DNA of 44,913 nucleotides from Acidobacteriaceae bacterium (GTDB lineage: Bacteria > Acidobacteriota > Terriglobia > Terriglobales > Acidobacteriaceae), in assembly GCA_027306695.1 (NCBI GenBank), contig DAHUZH010000014.1:1-44913 (forward strand), given 5' to 3'. Below, one piece after another: positions 8,739 through 18,511 of this stretch. Below the pieces are notes generated by a model. It was not told the DNA's origin. It did no database searches and was given only the letters and a program-made list of their open reading frames with translations. The translations under genes and the position numbers were made by a program. Positions within the stretch are counted from its first letter, which is position 1. Each line of letters begins with the position of its first letter.

Positions 8739-8832
8739 AAATTACTGTTGGTTGAGATTGGCGACGAAGCTATCGCCGCAGATGGATATTCCTGAGAAAA
8801 TAAAAACAGCTCTAAGGAAAATCCATACAAAA

Positions 8833-10710
8833 ATGCCTCTTCGCATGAAGGCTCTTGTCGGGCTTGTACTATTTTTTTGTTGTTTGGGTCAATGCAGCAA
8901 ATCCAGCGCGCAGACTGCACCGGAATTGCCAGCAGCTCCGAGCGCTGCATCGTCCCTCACGCAGGGGAACGTGAGCAAAATCGCACCGGTCCGCACTACC
9001 GTTACTGTGCTTGGCGATCCCACTCCCGTGCTGGTGGGCGAGTCTGCACGCTCTGTTGTGGTGATGGATACACAAGAGCATCCGCTGGCCTTCAACACAG
9101 TGGAAGATTATCTACGCACGGACTCTTCTGTGCAGATCAATCAACGTGGCGCCGGCGGATATCCGGCGGATCTTTCCATTCGCGGCACATCGTTTGAGCA
9201 GACGCTGGTGCTGATCGATGGCTTTCGCGCGAACGACCCAGAAACGGCGCACAACAATCTCGATCTGCCGGTCCCGCTGGACAACATGGCAAACATAGAA
9301 GTGCTGCACGGCGCCGGGTCTACGCTGTACGGTGCGGATGCGCTGGGTGGCGTGATCGATTTTGTCACCGCACGGCCGGCCGCGAACTCGCTCTGGGTCT
9401 CCGCAGGCGCGGGCAGCTTTGGAGAAAATCAGCAGACCTTCGTCGGCAACTATGCGCATCGAAACTGGGCGGAGCAGATTTCCGGGCATCGCGATTACTC
9501 TTCAGGGTTTATGTACGACCGCGATTATCGCAACGAAAGCGCCGATTCGGAAAGCTGGCTGACTTCGCCGCTGGGAACGACGGACGTCCTGCTGGGCGGG
9601 AGCGATACGCCATTCGGCGCGAACAATTTTTACGGCAACTATCCCGAGTTCGAGCGGACAAAAGGATGGTTCGCATCCATCCAGCAGGGCCTGGGCGCGA
9701 AGACGAATGTGGGCTATGCGTACCGGCGGCACACGGACAATTTCATCCTGATTCGCAGCGATCCATCGGTTTACGCGAACAACCACATCGACAAAAGCTG
9801 GCAGGCGATTGCGCGGCGGCAATCGACATGGAACGAGAAAGATGGCCTTTACTATGGGCTCGACTTCGACGGCGATTCCATCCATAGCAATAATCTGGGA
9901 GATCACGCGCGCAACTGGGGCTCGGGGTATGTCGATCTGGATTGGCGGTCGTGGAAGCGGGCAACGTTTTCGCTGGGCGCGCGCGAAGAGATCATCAGCG
10001 GCGGTTATGACGTGTTCAGCCCGACAGCAGCCGTGGCCTACTGGCTTCATTCCAAGCTGAAGGCCCGCGCTTCGGCGGGTTATGGCTTTCGCCTGCCCAC
10101 CTATACCGATCTTTACTACAGCGATCCGACGACGGTGGGCAACGCAAACCTGAAACCGGAGTCGGCGTGGAACTATGAAGGCGGCTTCGACTGGTATCCG
10201 CGCAACTCGATTGGCGTGTCTGCAACAGGATTTTATTCTCCTCAGTCGAACTTTATCGATTACGTGCGCACCTCTCCCACAGCGTTGTGGCATGCCACCA
10301 ACTTGAATGGCCTGACATTTGCGGGCACGGAAGCCTCGTTGATCTGGCACATCAGCCAGAGCCAGCAGGTGAATCTTTCCTGGACATGGCTGGATGGAGC
10401 GCAAAGCGTTCTGAACGGTTTGCAATCGGAGTATGTGTTCAATTACCCGGTCCACAACGCCGTTTTCAATTGGTACGCGAGCGCCGGGCGCTGGGTCATG
10501 ATTAACACGCGAGTCGGAGTGCAGCAGCGCTTTCAGCAGACCGCCTATCCGGTGTGGGACATCTCTCTGGTGCATGAACACGGCCGGGTGCAGCCATTTG
10601 TGCAGATGACCAACCTGAGCAATACCGGGTATGACGAAATCGTCGGCGTTCGTATGCCGGGCCGCGCGTTTTTAGGTGGAGTAAAAATCTGGCTGGTTGC
10701 GCCGCATTGA
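8833..10710 (+). CDS. TonB-dependent receptor, BtuB/CirA-like
   Basis: Outer-membrane ligand-gated channel, about 625 residues from ATG 8833, chosen because it is followed directly by a signal peptide (basic MPLRMK, hydrophobic core, cleavage near SSAQ/TAPE) and preceded by AAGGAAA; earlier in-frame starts would overlap the ADOP gene or lack a leader. The plug domain spans about residues 75-190: VVVMDTQEHPL, LSIRGTSFEQTLVLIDG, IEVLHGAGSTLYGADALGGVIDFVT. The rest alternates in the manner of a 22-strand barrel. The C-terminus (LGGVKIWLVAPH) has no terminal aromatic residue. Size and plug resemble cobalamin or siderophore receptors, but no partner transport genes or riboswitch are nearby, so the ligand is unknown. 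Confidence 0.85.
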   Translation: MPLRMKALVGLVLFFCCLGQCSKSSAQTAPELPAAPSAASSLTQGNVSKIAPVRTTVTVLGDPTPVLVGESARSVVVMDTQEHPLAFNTVEDYLRTDSSVQINQRGAGGYPADLSIRGTSFEQTLVLIDGFRANDPETAHNNLDLPVPLDNMANIEVLHGAGSTLYGADALGGVIDFVTARPAANSLWVSAGAGSFGENQQTFVGNYAHRNWAEQISGHRDYSSGFMYDRDYRNESADSESWLTSPLGTTDVLLGGSDTPFGANNFYGNYPEFERTKGWFASIQQGLGAKTNVGYAYRRHTDNFILIRSDPSVYANNHIDKSWQAIARRQSTWNEKDGLYYGLDFDGDSIHSNNLGDHARNWGSGYVDLDWRSWKRATFSLGAREEIISGGYDVFSPTAAVAYWLHSKLKARASAGYGFRLPTYTDLYYSDPTTVGNANLKPESAWNYEGGFDWYPRNSIGVSATGFYSPQSNFIDYVRTSPTALWHATNLNGLTFAGTEASLIWHISQSQQVNLSWTWLDGAQSVLNGLQSEYVFNYPVHNAVFNWYASAGRWVMINTRVGVQQRFQQTAYPVWDISLVHEHGRVQPFVQMTNLSNTGYDEIVGVRMPGRAFLGGVKIWLVAPH

Positions 10711-10768
10711 CGACGGTGCAGAGGTATGACAGCTTTCCATGGATCGGAAAAAGCCAGTGTGGCCAGCT

Positions 10769-12019
10769 TCATTTTTGCTGCACATCGTCTGGCGAACGAG
10801 CGAAGAAGTCGTGCCCACGTCGCTCCGGGCCAAAACCGAAGATAAAGAACAGCGCAACGATCACACAACATTCAAAGCATGTAAGCGCCCATCGATAGCC
10901 CAAGTGATTTCGTAGTATATATTCGATGCTTACAGACGGAGAGCCGAAAAGCACGCCCAGTTGGTATACAAACCCCGGAAACAGGCTGCGTACTGTGTCA
11001 GGAGACAACTCATTGAGATGGGCGGGGATTACTCCGAATGCACCCTGTACGCCGAACTGCATCAGAATCGACCCTGCAATCAGGATGGGGACCGAAGCGC
11101 CGAATGCCCACGCCGGGATGGCGATCAACGACAAAGCAAGCGCAAACATGATGCTGTAGCGGCGTCCAAAATGTTCGGAAAGATGTCCAATTACCAGTGC
11201 GCCTATAATCGCAGCAATATTGTAAAGAATGGCCAGTGTAGAGATTGTTTCATTTGAAAAATGATGGAAGGATTTTAGAAAGTCTGGATATAAATCCTGC
11301 GTTCCATGAGAGAGGCAAGTCATAGCCGACATGACCAGAAGCAGATAGCCAAAGCTCTTTTTGTGGGCGAAGAGCGTACGGAAGATATGTCCTACACTGG
11401 GTAATCGATGCAATTGCCAGGCAGACGATTCCGGTGCGCGCAAGGTCAAAAATACGATCACGAGGGCCAACCATAATCCACTTAAAAACATGGACTGCCA
11501 CCCGAAATATGGCTCAATCGCACGCAAAGCAACGGCTGCCAGCAGATATCCTAGCGGATAGCCAGCCTGCATGATGCCCGAGAACAGTCCACGCCAGCGG
11601 CTGGGCGTGCTCTCCATGACCAGCGAAGCTCCTATACCCCAGTAACCCCCCATGCCAATGCCATACAGCGCGCGAAGAACCAGGAATGCTGTGTAGTTTG
11701 GGGCAAACGGTGTAAGTGCAGTAACAATCGAGAAAAAAAGGACACAAAACAGCAGTGGTCGCCGCCTGCCATAGCGGTCTGCCAGCGTGCCAAACAACAA
11801 GGCGCCTGCAGGACGCATGGCAAGGGTGATGGAAATTGACCATATGATGGCCTCTTTCCCAACCTGAAAATGGTGTGCAAGAACATCTATCAGAAAAATC
11901 AGAACGAAGAAGTAGTACGCATCCAATACCCAGCCAAGAATGCCGGCTGCTGCTGCAAATCCCCAATTTGGCTCACGTTGTTCGGTCGCACTTGCACCTT
12001 CAATAGGTTCCGGCAGCAT
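10769..12019 (-). CDS. MFS transporter, SHS (sialate/lactate:H+ symporter)-like
   Basis: 416 residues with about 12 membrane helices. The MFS signature between helices 2 and 3 is clear: GTLADRYGRRRPLL. WGFAAAAGILGWVLDAYYFFV at the N-terminus and the GMGGYWGIGASLVMES stretch after helix 4 resemble the sialate/monocarboxylate symporters (NanT/Jen1 type), which take up organic acids with protons. This subfamily placement is by eye. The gene is on the minus strand, 121 bp downstream of the histidine kinase and in the same direction, so it may be the output or the transporter of that system. Base composition is lower in GC than in the flanking housekeeping genes. Confidence 0.75.
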   Translation of the reverse strand: MLPEPIEGASATEQREPNWGFAAAAGILGWVLDAYYFFVLIFLIDVLAHHFQVGKEAIIWSISITLAMRPAGALLFGTLADRYGRRRPLLFCVLFFSIVTALTPFAPNYTAFLVLRALYGIGMGGYWGIGASLVMESTPSRWRGLFSGIMQAGYPLGYLLAAVALRAIEPYFGWQSMFLSGLWLALVIVFLTLRAPESSAWQLHRLPSVGHIFRTLFAHKKSFGYLLLVMSAMTCLSHGTQDLYPDFLKSFHHFSNETISTLAILYNIAAIIGALVIGHLSEHFGRRYSIMFALALSLIAIPAWAFGASVPILIAGSILMQFGVQGAFGVIPAHLNELSPDTVRSLFPGFVYQLGVLFGSPSVSIEYILRNHLGYRWALTCFECCVIVALFFIFGFGPERRGHDFFARSPDDVQQK

Positions 12020-12140
12020 GTATTCCTCAATAGCTAGGTTTATAAATTTAGGATTGACGATTCATTTATTAGAATGAATCGGGCATAACGATTGTGCATT
12101 TCAAGGACGAATACTTAGTGACGCAACATTCTAAATTTAT

Positions 12141-13607
12141 TTAAGTCTTGGAGGCTTCTTCATGCTCTATATGGGAAATTTCCGCCGGCCATCCTTGTAC
12201 ATCCGATATTGCCTGGTAGTTCTCCCATAGTGGAATTTCTACTCGTGCTGTAGTTCCTTCTTCCAGCCTGCTAGTAAGTGATACATGGGCAGCAATGGCC
12301 ACGGAAATTGCTTTGACAATGGATAGCCCTAACCCGGCACCACCTGACATTCTCGACCTGGCCTTATCTGTACGATAGAAGCGGTCGAAGACGTGGGGAA
12401 GTTCATCGGGTGCTATACCTTGGCCTGTATCTTCTACCATCAGAAGTGCATAATGTGGCTCTTTCTGCCATGCAACTGTTACTTTTCCACCCGAAGAGGT
12501 ATATTTTATGGCGTTGTCCAGAAGGTTGACGAGCATTTGCTTCAGCCGAACAGGGTCACTCTTTACCATAATTTCCGGACCGCTGCGGCAAACAAGCGTG
12601 ATGTTCTTTTCCACCGCCAACAGGCTCATTTGCTCGACTGTACTTGTGGCCAATTCACCTAGCCCGACAGGCTGAAGAGTGATGTCATTGGGAGCAGAAT
12701 CGAACTTCGAGATCGTCAGTAAGTTTTCGACAATCTTAGCCATGCGTTCAATCTCTTCGAGCGCGCTGCCAATGGATTCAAGAACATTTGGATCGAGGCC
12801 GGGAACCTGAATAGCGTGTTCCAGTTCTCCGCGCAGAATCGTGAGTGGCGTTCGAAGTTCATGCGAGACGTCTGCCGAGAAACGCCGGTTGTGGGCCAGA
12901 GATTCTTCCAGGCGTGCAATCATCCGATTTAATGACAACGACAAGCGTTCTAACTCGTCGCCAGTCCGTATAACTGGCAATCGTTCGCCCATGTGATGTA
13001 CGCCGACAATCTCAGCATGCTTTGTGAGCGCAACAACCGGTTTTAGCGGCTGGCTCATGAGTAGATATCCGCCGAATGCAGCAACTATCAGTGTGAACGG
13101 TGTTAACAGCACTAGCGTCAGCAAAAGGCTCCGCAGGCTACCCCGTTCCAACGCCGATGACCGCCCAACCTGGATGAAATAGCCATGGTAAGTCATGGTG
13201 TGTATCGCCAAATGGTCGCCCTTTACGGTGACGGAAGAATAGGAGTCTAAATGTGGACGAAGTTTAGGCATCGGAATCGTACTCGGATCCCATTGCGCTT
13301 TGTAAGGTCTAGCCGACTGGTAGAGAATTGTGTGATTGGAACGCAGAATACGAATAAACCACCCGCTGCTCTCCGGTGCATAGGTCTCATTCACTTCATG
13401 GGTTATAAAAAGTTCGCCTCTTAGCGGAGCCTTCGATACAAACTCGCGGGCAATATTGTTTGCATTGTCGAAAAGGCTCTTATTCAGTGAATGAAACAGG
13501 AAGCGGTTAAGGCTGACATAAAGAAACGTTCCGAAAATCAAGAGAGCAGCAGCGAGTAGTCCAATATACCAGGCTGTGACGCGAAGACGAAGCGATAGAC
13601 CGTTCAT
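12141..13607 (-). CDS. Sensor histidine kinase (HAMP-HisKA-HATPase)
   Basis: 488 residues, inner-membrane sensor. Membrane segment 1 at about 11-33, a periplasmic sensor region at about 34-155, and membrane segment 2 at about 160-184. HAMP follows (PLKPVVALTKHAE), then the phospho-acceptor HisKA box FSADVSHELRTPL (His249), the N box LLDNAIKY (Asn365), the G1 box EDTGQGI, an F box (FDRFYR) and the G2 box GAGLGLSI. All catalytic motifs are intact. The architecture is that of CusS/heavy-metal and tricarboxylate sensors; the periplasmic domain is not recognisable to me. Its start overlaps the response-regulator stop by 4 bp, so the two form one operon diverging from the large TonB receptor. Confidence 0.92.
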   Translation of the reverse strand: MNGLSLRLRVTAWYIGLLAAALLIFGTFLYVSLNRFLFHSLNKSLFDNANNIAREFVSKAPLRGELFITHEVNETYAPESSGWFIRILRSNHTILYQSARPYKAQWDPSTIPMPKLRPHLDSYSSVTVKGDHLAIHTMTYHGYFIQVGRSSALERGSLRSLLLTLVLLTPFTLIVAAFGGYLLMSQPLKPVVALTKHAEIVGVHHMGERLPVIRTGDELERLSLSLNRMIARLEESLAHNRRFSADVSHELRTPLTILRGELEHAIQVPGLDPNVLESIGSALEEIERMAKIVENLLTISKFDSAPNDITLQPVGLGELATSTVEQMSLLAVEKNITLVCRSGPEIMVKSDPVRLKQMLVNLLDNAIKYTSSGGKVTVAWQKEPHYALLMVEDTGQGIAPDELPHVFDRFYRTDKARSRMSGGAGLGLSIVKAISVAIAAHVSLTSRLEEGTTARVEIPLWENYQAISDVQGWPAEISHIEHEEASKT

Positions 13608-14284
13608 ATCGCATCCTTTCCGACAATCATGTATCCTGCCCCGCGCACTGTACGAATCATCTTGTGATCGTGTGGATCATCCACCTTGATGCGCAGATGG
13701 CGTACATAAACATCCACGATGTTCGTGAGGCCGTCAAAGCTCTGGTCCCATACATGTTCGATAATCATGTTCCGCGATAACACGCGGCCAGGATTTAGCA
13801 TCAGATATTCAAGCAGGGCATATTCTTTCGTAGTGAGGTCGATACGCTTGCCGGTATGTTTGACAGTTTGCGTCAAACGATCTAGTTCAAGATCGCCTAA
13901 CTTAAGAACACTTGAGCGGGTAGCAGTCCCTCGGCGAAGAAGCGCCTTACTGCGAACCAGCAATTCAGCAAAGGCAAATGGTTTTGTTAAATAGTCATCT
14001 GCGCCAGCTTCAAACAGCCGGACCTTATCTTCCACAGCATCTCGAGCGGTGAGGACCAAAACAGGAACAGCCTTATTTTTCTGTCGGATGCGGCGCAAGA
14101 CTTCATAGCCATCGATCTTCGGTAACATCAAATCGAGAAGAATTAAATCGTAAGGATATACCTGGGACAGCGCGTAGCCTTCCTCACCATCGGAGGCCAC
14201 ATCGACGGCATAGCTCTCGGCGATAAAGCCCCGCGTCACAAAGGCGCCAAGTTTTAACTCATCTTCAATTAGAAGTATTCGCAT
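13604..14284 (-). CDS. OmpR-family response regulator
   Basis: 226 residues from ATG at 14284 (MRILLIEDEL); 19 extra codons upstream do not look like protein. The receiver domain has the acidic pair E7/D8, phospho-acceptor D51 (LILLDLMLP) and K101 (LTKPF). The C-terminal winged helix carries LTTKEYALLEYLMLNPGRVLSR and VDVYVRHLRIKVD, ending in IRTVRGAGYMI. This is the CusR/QseB type. It is paired with the overlapping histidine kinase gene. Its likely targets are the divergent TonB receptor cluster and the MFS gene; an inverted repeat just upstream (14341-14381) is a candidate operator. Confidence 0.93.
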   Translation of the reverse strand: MRILLIEDELKLGAFVTRGFIAESYAVDVASDGEEGYALSQVYPYDLILLDLMLPKIDGYEVLRRIRQKNKAVPVLVLTARDAVEDKVRLFEAGADDYLTKPFAFAELLVRSKALLRRGTATRSSVLKLGDLELDRLTQTVKHTGKRIDLTTKEYALLEYLMLNPGRVLSRNMIIEHVWDQSFDGLTNIVDVYVRHLRIKVDDPHDHKMIRTVRGAGYMIVGKDAI

Positions 14285-15124
14285 CTCAAAAAGTCTCCAT
14301 GTTTTTGGATCTTCAGAATACAACCTGTATAAATCAAACATGAAAAATTATTCATAACGATGGCATCTAGTTAATTTTTCAAATAATACACTTGCGGACT
14401 ATATTTATCAGCGTCCCTACAGATCCTAGGAGTGAATTCAAACTTTTGCTCATAATTTATTTCACGGCAATAGTTGCTATCGTGGATTATGATACGCCTC
14501 CCAACATCCTATACACCTGGCACAAGAGTAATAGATATGGATAAAAAGGAAAACGAATCATGGTTGCAATAATCGAAGCTTACTTCAGCAAAAGAATGCA
14601 TAAAGGTAATCACGATCAAAGATTGCGGCTTAATCGATGGCTGTGATGAATTGGATTCGCGCAAAGACTAGCAGAGGAGGTTTTCTGGCATTATGGCAGT
14701 ATTTATCTCGATCAGCGCGAAATACAACATTCATGCCCACTTGCCCCCAAATAAATGAAAAATCCTTGTTTATATTTTGAAAAATTTGGTAGCTGCTCTC
14801 CTGCAATGTATTAAGTCTTCGCATATTCAGAATGTAAGCCTGTGAAATATGAACAAACTTTAATCTTTAATTAAGAGTTCTCTCACTTGGAGGGTATAGC
14901 GTCCGGTTGTCCCAATAAAATCTGAGAATACGAAACGAAATAGTAGTGCAGCCACAATGACTGTAGGACAGTGTAAGTTTGCTAGGCCATAGCTTGGTTG
15001 TTGGAGAGCAGAGCCGGATGCGCATATCTGGGTGACGCTAGGTAGAAAAATAAACAGATTATTTTTGCCCACATTATTCCGTGGTATCAATGAGACGCTC
15101 GTAAGCAATCTTAAGGAGGTAAGT
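14285..15124. other. AT-rich intergenic region between divergent regulator and TonB receptor operons
   Basis: 840 bp with no convincing gene. Short open frames (minus strand 14630-14824 and 14860-15135) lack ribosome-binding sites and recognisable motifs. It must hold the promoters of both divergent operons; I can point only to the inverted repeat at 14341-14381 and the strong Shine-Dalgarno AAGGAGG at 15113-15119. It is unusually long and AT-rich for this window, so an undetected small RNA or a decayed gene is possible. Confidence 0.5.
14341..14381. promoter_or_regulatory. Inverted repeat upstream of the response regulator, candidate operator
   Basis: TGAAAAATTA at 14341-14350 and its exact complement TAATTTTTCA at 14372-14381 are separated by 21 nt, giving centre spacing of 31 bp, close to three helical turns. 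It lies 57-97 bp upstream of the regulator start. One arm contains TTGAAA reading toward the regulator, a possible -35. Autoregulation by the OmpR-type regulator is an inference. Confidence 0.35.
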
Positions 15125-18100
15125 ATGAGGTCCAAGAAATTCTGTATTTACAGTTGCTCGTATATTTTTGCAGTTGTATTTTTGTTATTTTCGTTGAAAC
15201 TGGCTGCGCAAGTCTCGGGGGGCACCATTCAGGGAACCGTTGCCGACCCAAGCGGCGCTGTAATACCGGGCGCAAAAGTCACCATTCGGAATCAGGCGAC
15301 CTCCGTGTCGCGCGTTGTGACCACGAACGGCGCTGGCCGATATAGTGCTCCTAGCCTTCTTCCCGGAATCTACGAAATAACAGTAACTTCGCAAGGATTC
15401 AGGAGGCAGAGGAAGACCGATGCGGAGTTGAAGGTTGGTGGCGTGGTGGGTTTGGACTTTACCATGGCTATTGGTAGTCAGACCCAGCAAGTCGAAGTTA
15501 GCACTGCTCAGACTACAGTGGAACTTAGCACTTCGGAAATTGGTGGAGTGGTAGGGGAACACAGGATCACCCAGCTTCCGCTGAATGGCCGCGACTGGAC
15601 GCAGCTCGCAACGTTGGAACCAGGAGTTGCTGCCATACGAACAGAGCACCAACAAAACAATAGAATTCAGCAGGGCTCTGGCCAGCAGATGACGATTGAA
15701 GGTGGTCGGCCCTGGGAGAACAATTACCGCCTTGACGGCATTAGCATCAACGATTATGCGAATGGTGCGCCTGGCAGTGCGCTTGGCGTAAATCTCGGCG
15801 TCGATGCAATCCAAGAATTTTCGGTAATTGCCAGCAACTATCCTGCACAGTACGGAAGATCGTCAGGCGGTATTGTTAATGCCGTAACACGATCAGGCAC
15901 GAACACTTTTCATGGCGATGCTTATGAGTTCCTCAGGAATAGTGCGATGGATGCTCGTAACTACTTCGATCAGGCAACAATACCGCCATTCAAGCGCAAC
16001 CAATTTGGCGGGTCAGTAGGCGGACCGATAATCAAAGACAAAACTTTCTTCTTTGCGGACTTTGAAGCTATTCGTCAAAACCAAGGGATCACCCAAATTT
16101 CGTTTGTTCCAACAGCAGCAGCTCGCGCTGGAAACCTTTCAGCGGGTAAAGTTGTAGTCGATCCATTTGTGCTCAAATTTATAAACACATTTTATCCGTT
16201 ACCCAACGGTCCAATCTCATCGAACGGCGATACAGGGGAATACATTTTTCAAGCCCCTTATATCAGTACTGAGAATTTCGGTACCGGTAAATTCGATCAA
16301 CGTTTAGGTGCAAAAGATAACATCGATGGTACATACCTTTATGACGGAAGTGTGGGGTCTCAGCCGGATGAGATGGATAATAAGCTGGCCCTCTATGATG
16401 TTTATCGCGACATTTCGACGGTGCAGGAAAACCACATGTTCAGCTCCCAATTCCTAAATGCTGCCCGGATTGGCTACCTTCGTGTTGTCGCTCAGGAGGG
16501 GTTGACATCACCGATTAATGCAGCAACTGGAAGCCCTGCCTATGGTTCTATACCAGGTGGGGACGCTGCCGGTGTTCAGGTGCCGGGATTGGTGACATTT
16601 TCTGGTGGATTGACTGCGCTGTCACAACACCAGTACTGGTACAACTCGTTCCAGGAGAATGACGACGCTTTTCTGACACTGGGAAACCATTCCCTAAAAT
16701 TTGGCGCCTCTGTTGAGCGAATTCAGGACAATGAGTTCTCGGTTGCCACACCTGCTGGACAGTTCAATTTTGGCAGTTTATCGAACTTCCTAACGAATAA
16801 ACCTCTGGAATTTTCGTCAGTAATTCCAGGAAATCTATCGGAGCGCGGTCTTCGGACGACAGTTTTTGGGGCCTATCTTCAAGACGACTGGAGGGCACGT
16901 CAAAATCTAACGTTGAATCTTGGTATACGCTATGAGATGCAATCTGTCCCGAACGAGGTACAAGGGAAGCTGTCGGTGATTGAGACCCCTACAACGGTAA
17001 CTCCTCACCTAGGGAGTCCATTCTTTTCAAATCCGACACGTCTGAATTTCGATCCGCGTCTTGGGCTTAGCTGGGACCCGACAGGCACGGGAAAGACAGC
17101 TGTTCGCGCCGGGTTCGGCATATTTGAGGTGTTGCCGCTCCCGTATTTATTTGAACTGATAACCACCTTTAGTTCTCCGTTTTTCGAGCAAGGCACAAAC
17201 ACTAACCTGCCTCCCGGAACATTTCCTACAGGGGCCTTCGACCTAATCGCTGCAAATCCAAAGACCTTGCGGGCAGGGTATGTACAGCAAAAACCGCCAC
17301 TCAATTACGTGGAGCATTGGAACCTAAATATTCAACAACAATTCACACCTAAATTAACAGGCTTGCTCGCTTATGTCGGTTCTCACGGGGTAAACATGGC
17401 CACGCCCTCGGATGACATGAACTCGACCGTGCCTACTCTGACGTCGGCTGGGCTGTTTTATCCATTAAGAGGCACTGCACCGCGTTTGAATCCAAACTAT
17501 GGGCGAATTTCTGCTATTCAATGGATTGGCAGTTCCGAATATAATGCTCTGGAACTAAAGCTGACTCAGAATATGACCCATGGAGTACAGATCCAGGGAT
17601 CCTATACCTACGGTAAAAGTATGGATACCAGTTCAACCTCAGTAGGAACAGATGCTTTTCAGAACTCTCTAAAAAATCCGCAGTGGTTCTACCCGGATTT
17701 TAACCGCTCAGTTTCGGATTTCGACGTCCGACAAAATTTGATGGTAAATGTCGTATGGACTATAGGTGGAACACCCTCTGCGGCAGATCGCGGTCTCAAG
17801 ACAGCAGCGATCCGCGGTTGGGAACTCGGCACAATTTTCCAGGCCGCCACTGGTATTCCATTCAATGCCATTTTGGGTGGTGATCCAACGGGTCAACTTA
17901 CATCTGTCGTTCAAGATCTACCGGATCGGCTTCCTGGGGCTGGATGTGGAGACCCGGTCAACCCCGGTCATCCACTGAACTACATTAAAGTACAGTGCCT
18001 CGCGTTTCCGAACCCGGTGAATCGTCAGGGAGATATTGGACGCAACGCTCTGACAGGACCTGGACTCCTGGAACTGGATGCATCGGTGGATAAGACAACT

Positions 18101-18295
18101 TATATTACTAGGACGCTCAGTGCTCAATTTAGAATAGAGGCGTTCAATGCAATCAACCACACTAACTTTGGTCTGCCCATCGCCAATCAGGTAGTTTTTT
18201 CACAGAGCGGCGCACCTGTACCCGGAGCGGGGCAGATCACTTCGACATCAAATCCTGCTCGTGAAATACAGGCTGCGGTGAAGTTCATATTCTGA
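15125..18295 (+). CDS. Large TonB-dependent receptor with carboxypeptidase-regulatory-like domain
   Basis: 1056 residues from ATG 15125, which sits behind a perfect AAGGAGG and starts a signal peptide (MRSKKFCIYS, hydrophobic core, cleavage near LAAQ/VSGG). Residues about 35-110 form a CarboxypepD_reg/CNA-B-like beta sandwich: GTIQGTVADPSGAVIPGAKV, then GRYSAPSLLPGIYEITV. The plug follows (ITQLPLNGRDWTQLATLEPG, RLDGISIND, YPAQYGRSSGGIVNAVTRSG) and then the Oar-like barrel, ending in AAVKFIF with the terminal aromatic. This is the family greatly expanded in Acidobacteria. Its placement opposite a two-component operon and upstream of an exported MmgE/PrpD protein suggests regulated import of one substrate. 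Confidence 0.9.
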   Translation: MRSKKFCIYSCSYIFAVVFLLFSLKLAAQVSGGTIQGTVADPSGAVIPGAKVTIRNQATSVSRVVTTNGAGRYSAPSLLPGIYEITVTSQGFRRQRKTDAELKVGGVVGLDFTMAIGSQTQQVEVSTAQTTVELSTSEIGGVVGEHRITQLPLNGRDWTQLATLEPGVAAIRTEHQQNNRIQQGSGQQMTIEGGRPWENNYRLDGISINDYANGAPGSALGVNLGVDAIQEFSVIASNYPAQYGRSSGGIVNAVTRSGTNTFHGDAYEFLRNSAMDARNYFDQATIPPFKRNQFGGSVGGPIIKDKTFFFADFEAIRQNQGITQISFVPTAAARAGNLSAGKVVVDPFVLKFINTFYPLPNGPISSNGDTGEYIFQAPYISTENFGTGKFDQRLGAKDNIDGTYLYDGSVGSQPDEMDNKLALYDVYRDISTVQENHMFSSQFLNAARIGYLRVVAQEGLTSPINAATGSPAYGSIPGGDAAGVQVPGLVTFSGGLTALSQHQYWYNSFQENDDAFLTLGNHSLKFGASVERIQDNEFSVATPAGQFNFGSLSNFLTNKPLEFSSVIPGNLSERGLRTTVFGAYLQDDWRARQNLTLNLGIRYEMQSVPNEVQGKLSVIETPTTVTPHLGSPFFSNPTRLNFDPRLGLSWDPTGTGKTAVRAGFGIFEVLPLPYLFELITTFSSPFFEQGTNTNLPPGTFPTGAFDLIAANPKTLRAGYVQQKPPLNYVEHWNLNIQQQFTPKLTGLLAYVGSHGVNMATPSDDMNSTVPTLTSAGLFYPLRGTAPRLNPNYGRISAIQWIGSSEYNALELKLTQNMTHGVQIQGSYTYGKSMDTSSTSVGTDAFQNSLKNPQWFYPDFNRSVSDFDVRQNLMVNVVWTIGGTPSAADRGLKTAAIRGWELGTIFQAATGIPFNAILGGDPTGQLTSVVQDLPDRLPGAGCGDPVNPGHPLNYIKVQCLAFPNPVNRQGDIGRNALTGPGLLELDASVDKTTYITRTLSAQFRIEAFNAINHTNFGLPIANQVVFSQSGAPVPGAGQITSTSNPAREIQAAVKFIF

Positions 18296-18368
18296 ATGGG
18301 CGTTCATCTTCAACCTGTTCCGCCCAACGGTCAGGTGAAGGTTGCTTGAGTCTCATACTGGAGAAGAG

Positions 18369-18406
18369 AGTGGTATCGCTATAATGTCGTCATTAGCGAT
18401 GCCACT
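18369..18406 (+). terminator. Stem-loop downstream of the TonB receptor
   Basis: AGTGGTATCGCTA (18369-18381) pairs with TAGCGATGCCACT (18394-18406), 13 bp with one G-U pair and a 12-nt loop. No U-tract follows, so it may be a 3'-end-stabilising or processing hairpin rather than a classic terminator. It lies 74 bp after the receptor stop and 106 bp before the next gene. Confidence 0.5.
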
Positions 18407-18511
18407 CCAGGCAAGCGAATGGCTCATATCTCTAGACAGCCAGCTAATCAAGTGGAAGGTATGGAAAAAATTGTCAAAATATCATGAAATGTCAACAGAA
18501 AGGAACAATCG

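Noticed and set aside
9502-10581. 359-codon open frame on the minus strand inside the BtuB-like receptor gene
   Set aside because: The plus strand encodes a continuous TonB receptor with plug and barrel; the antisense frame is an arginine/valine-rich product of GC-rich codon structure with no motif.
14630-15135. Short minus-strand open frames in the divergent control region
   Set aside because: No Shine-Dalgarno, no conserved features, and one overlaps the TonB receptor start; treated as non-coding.
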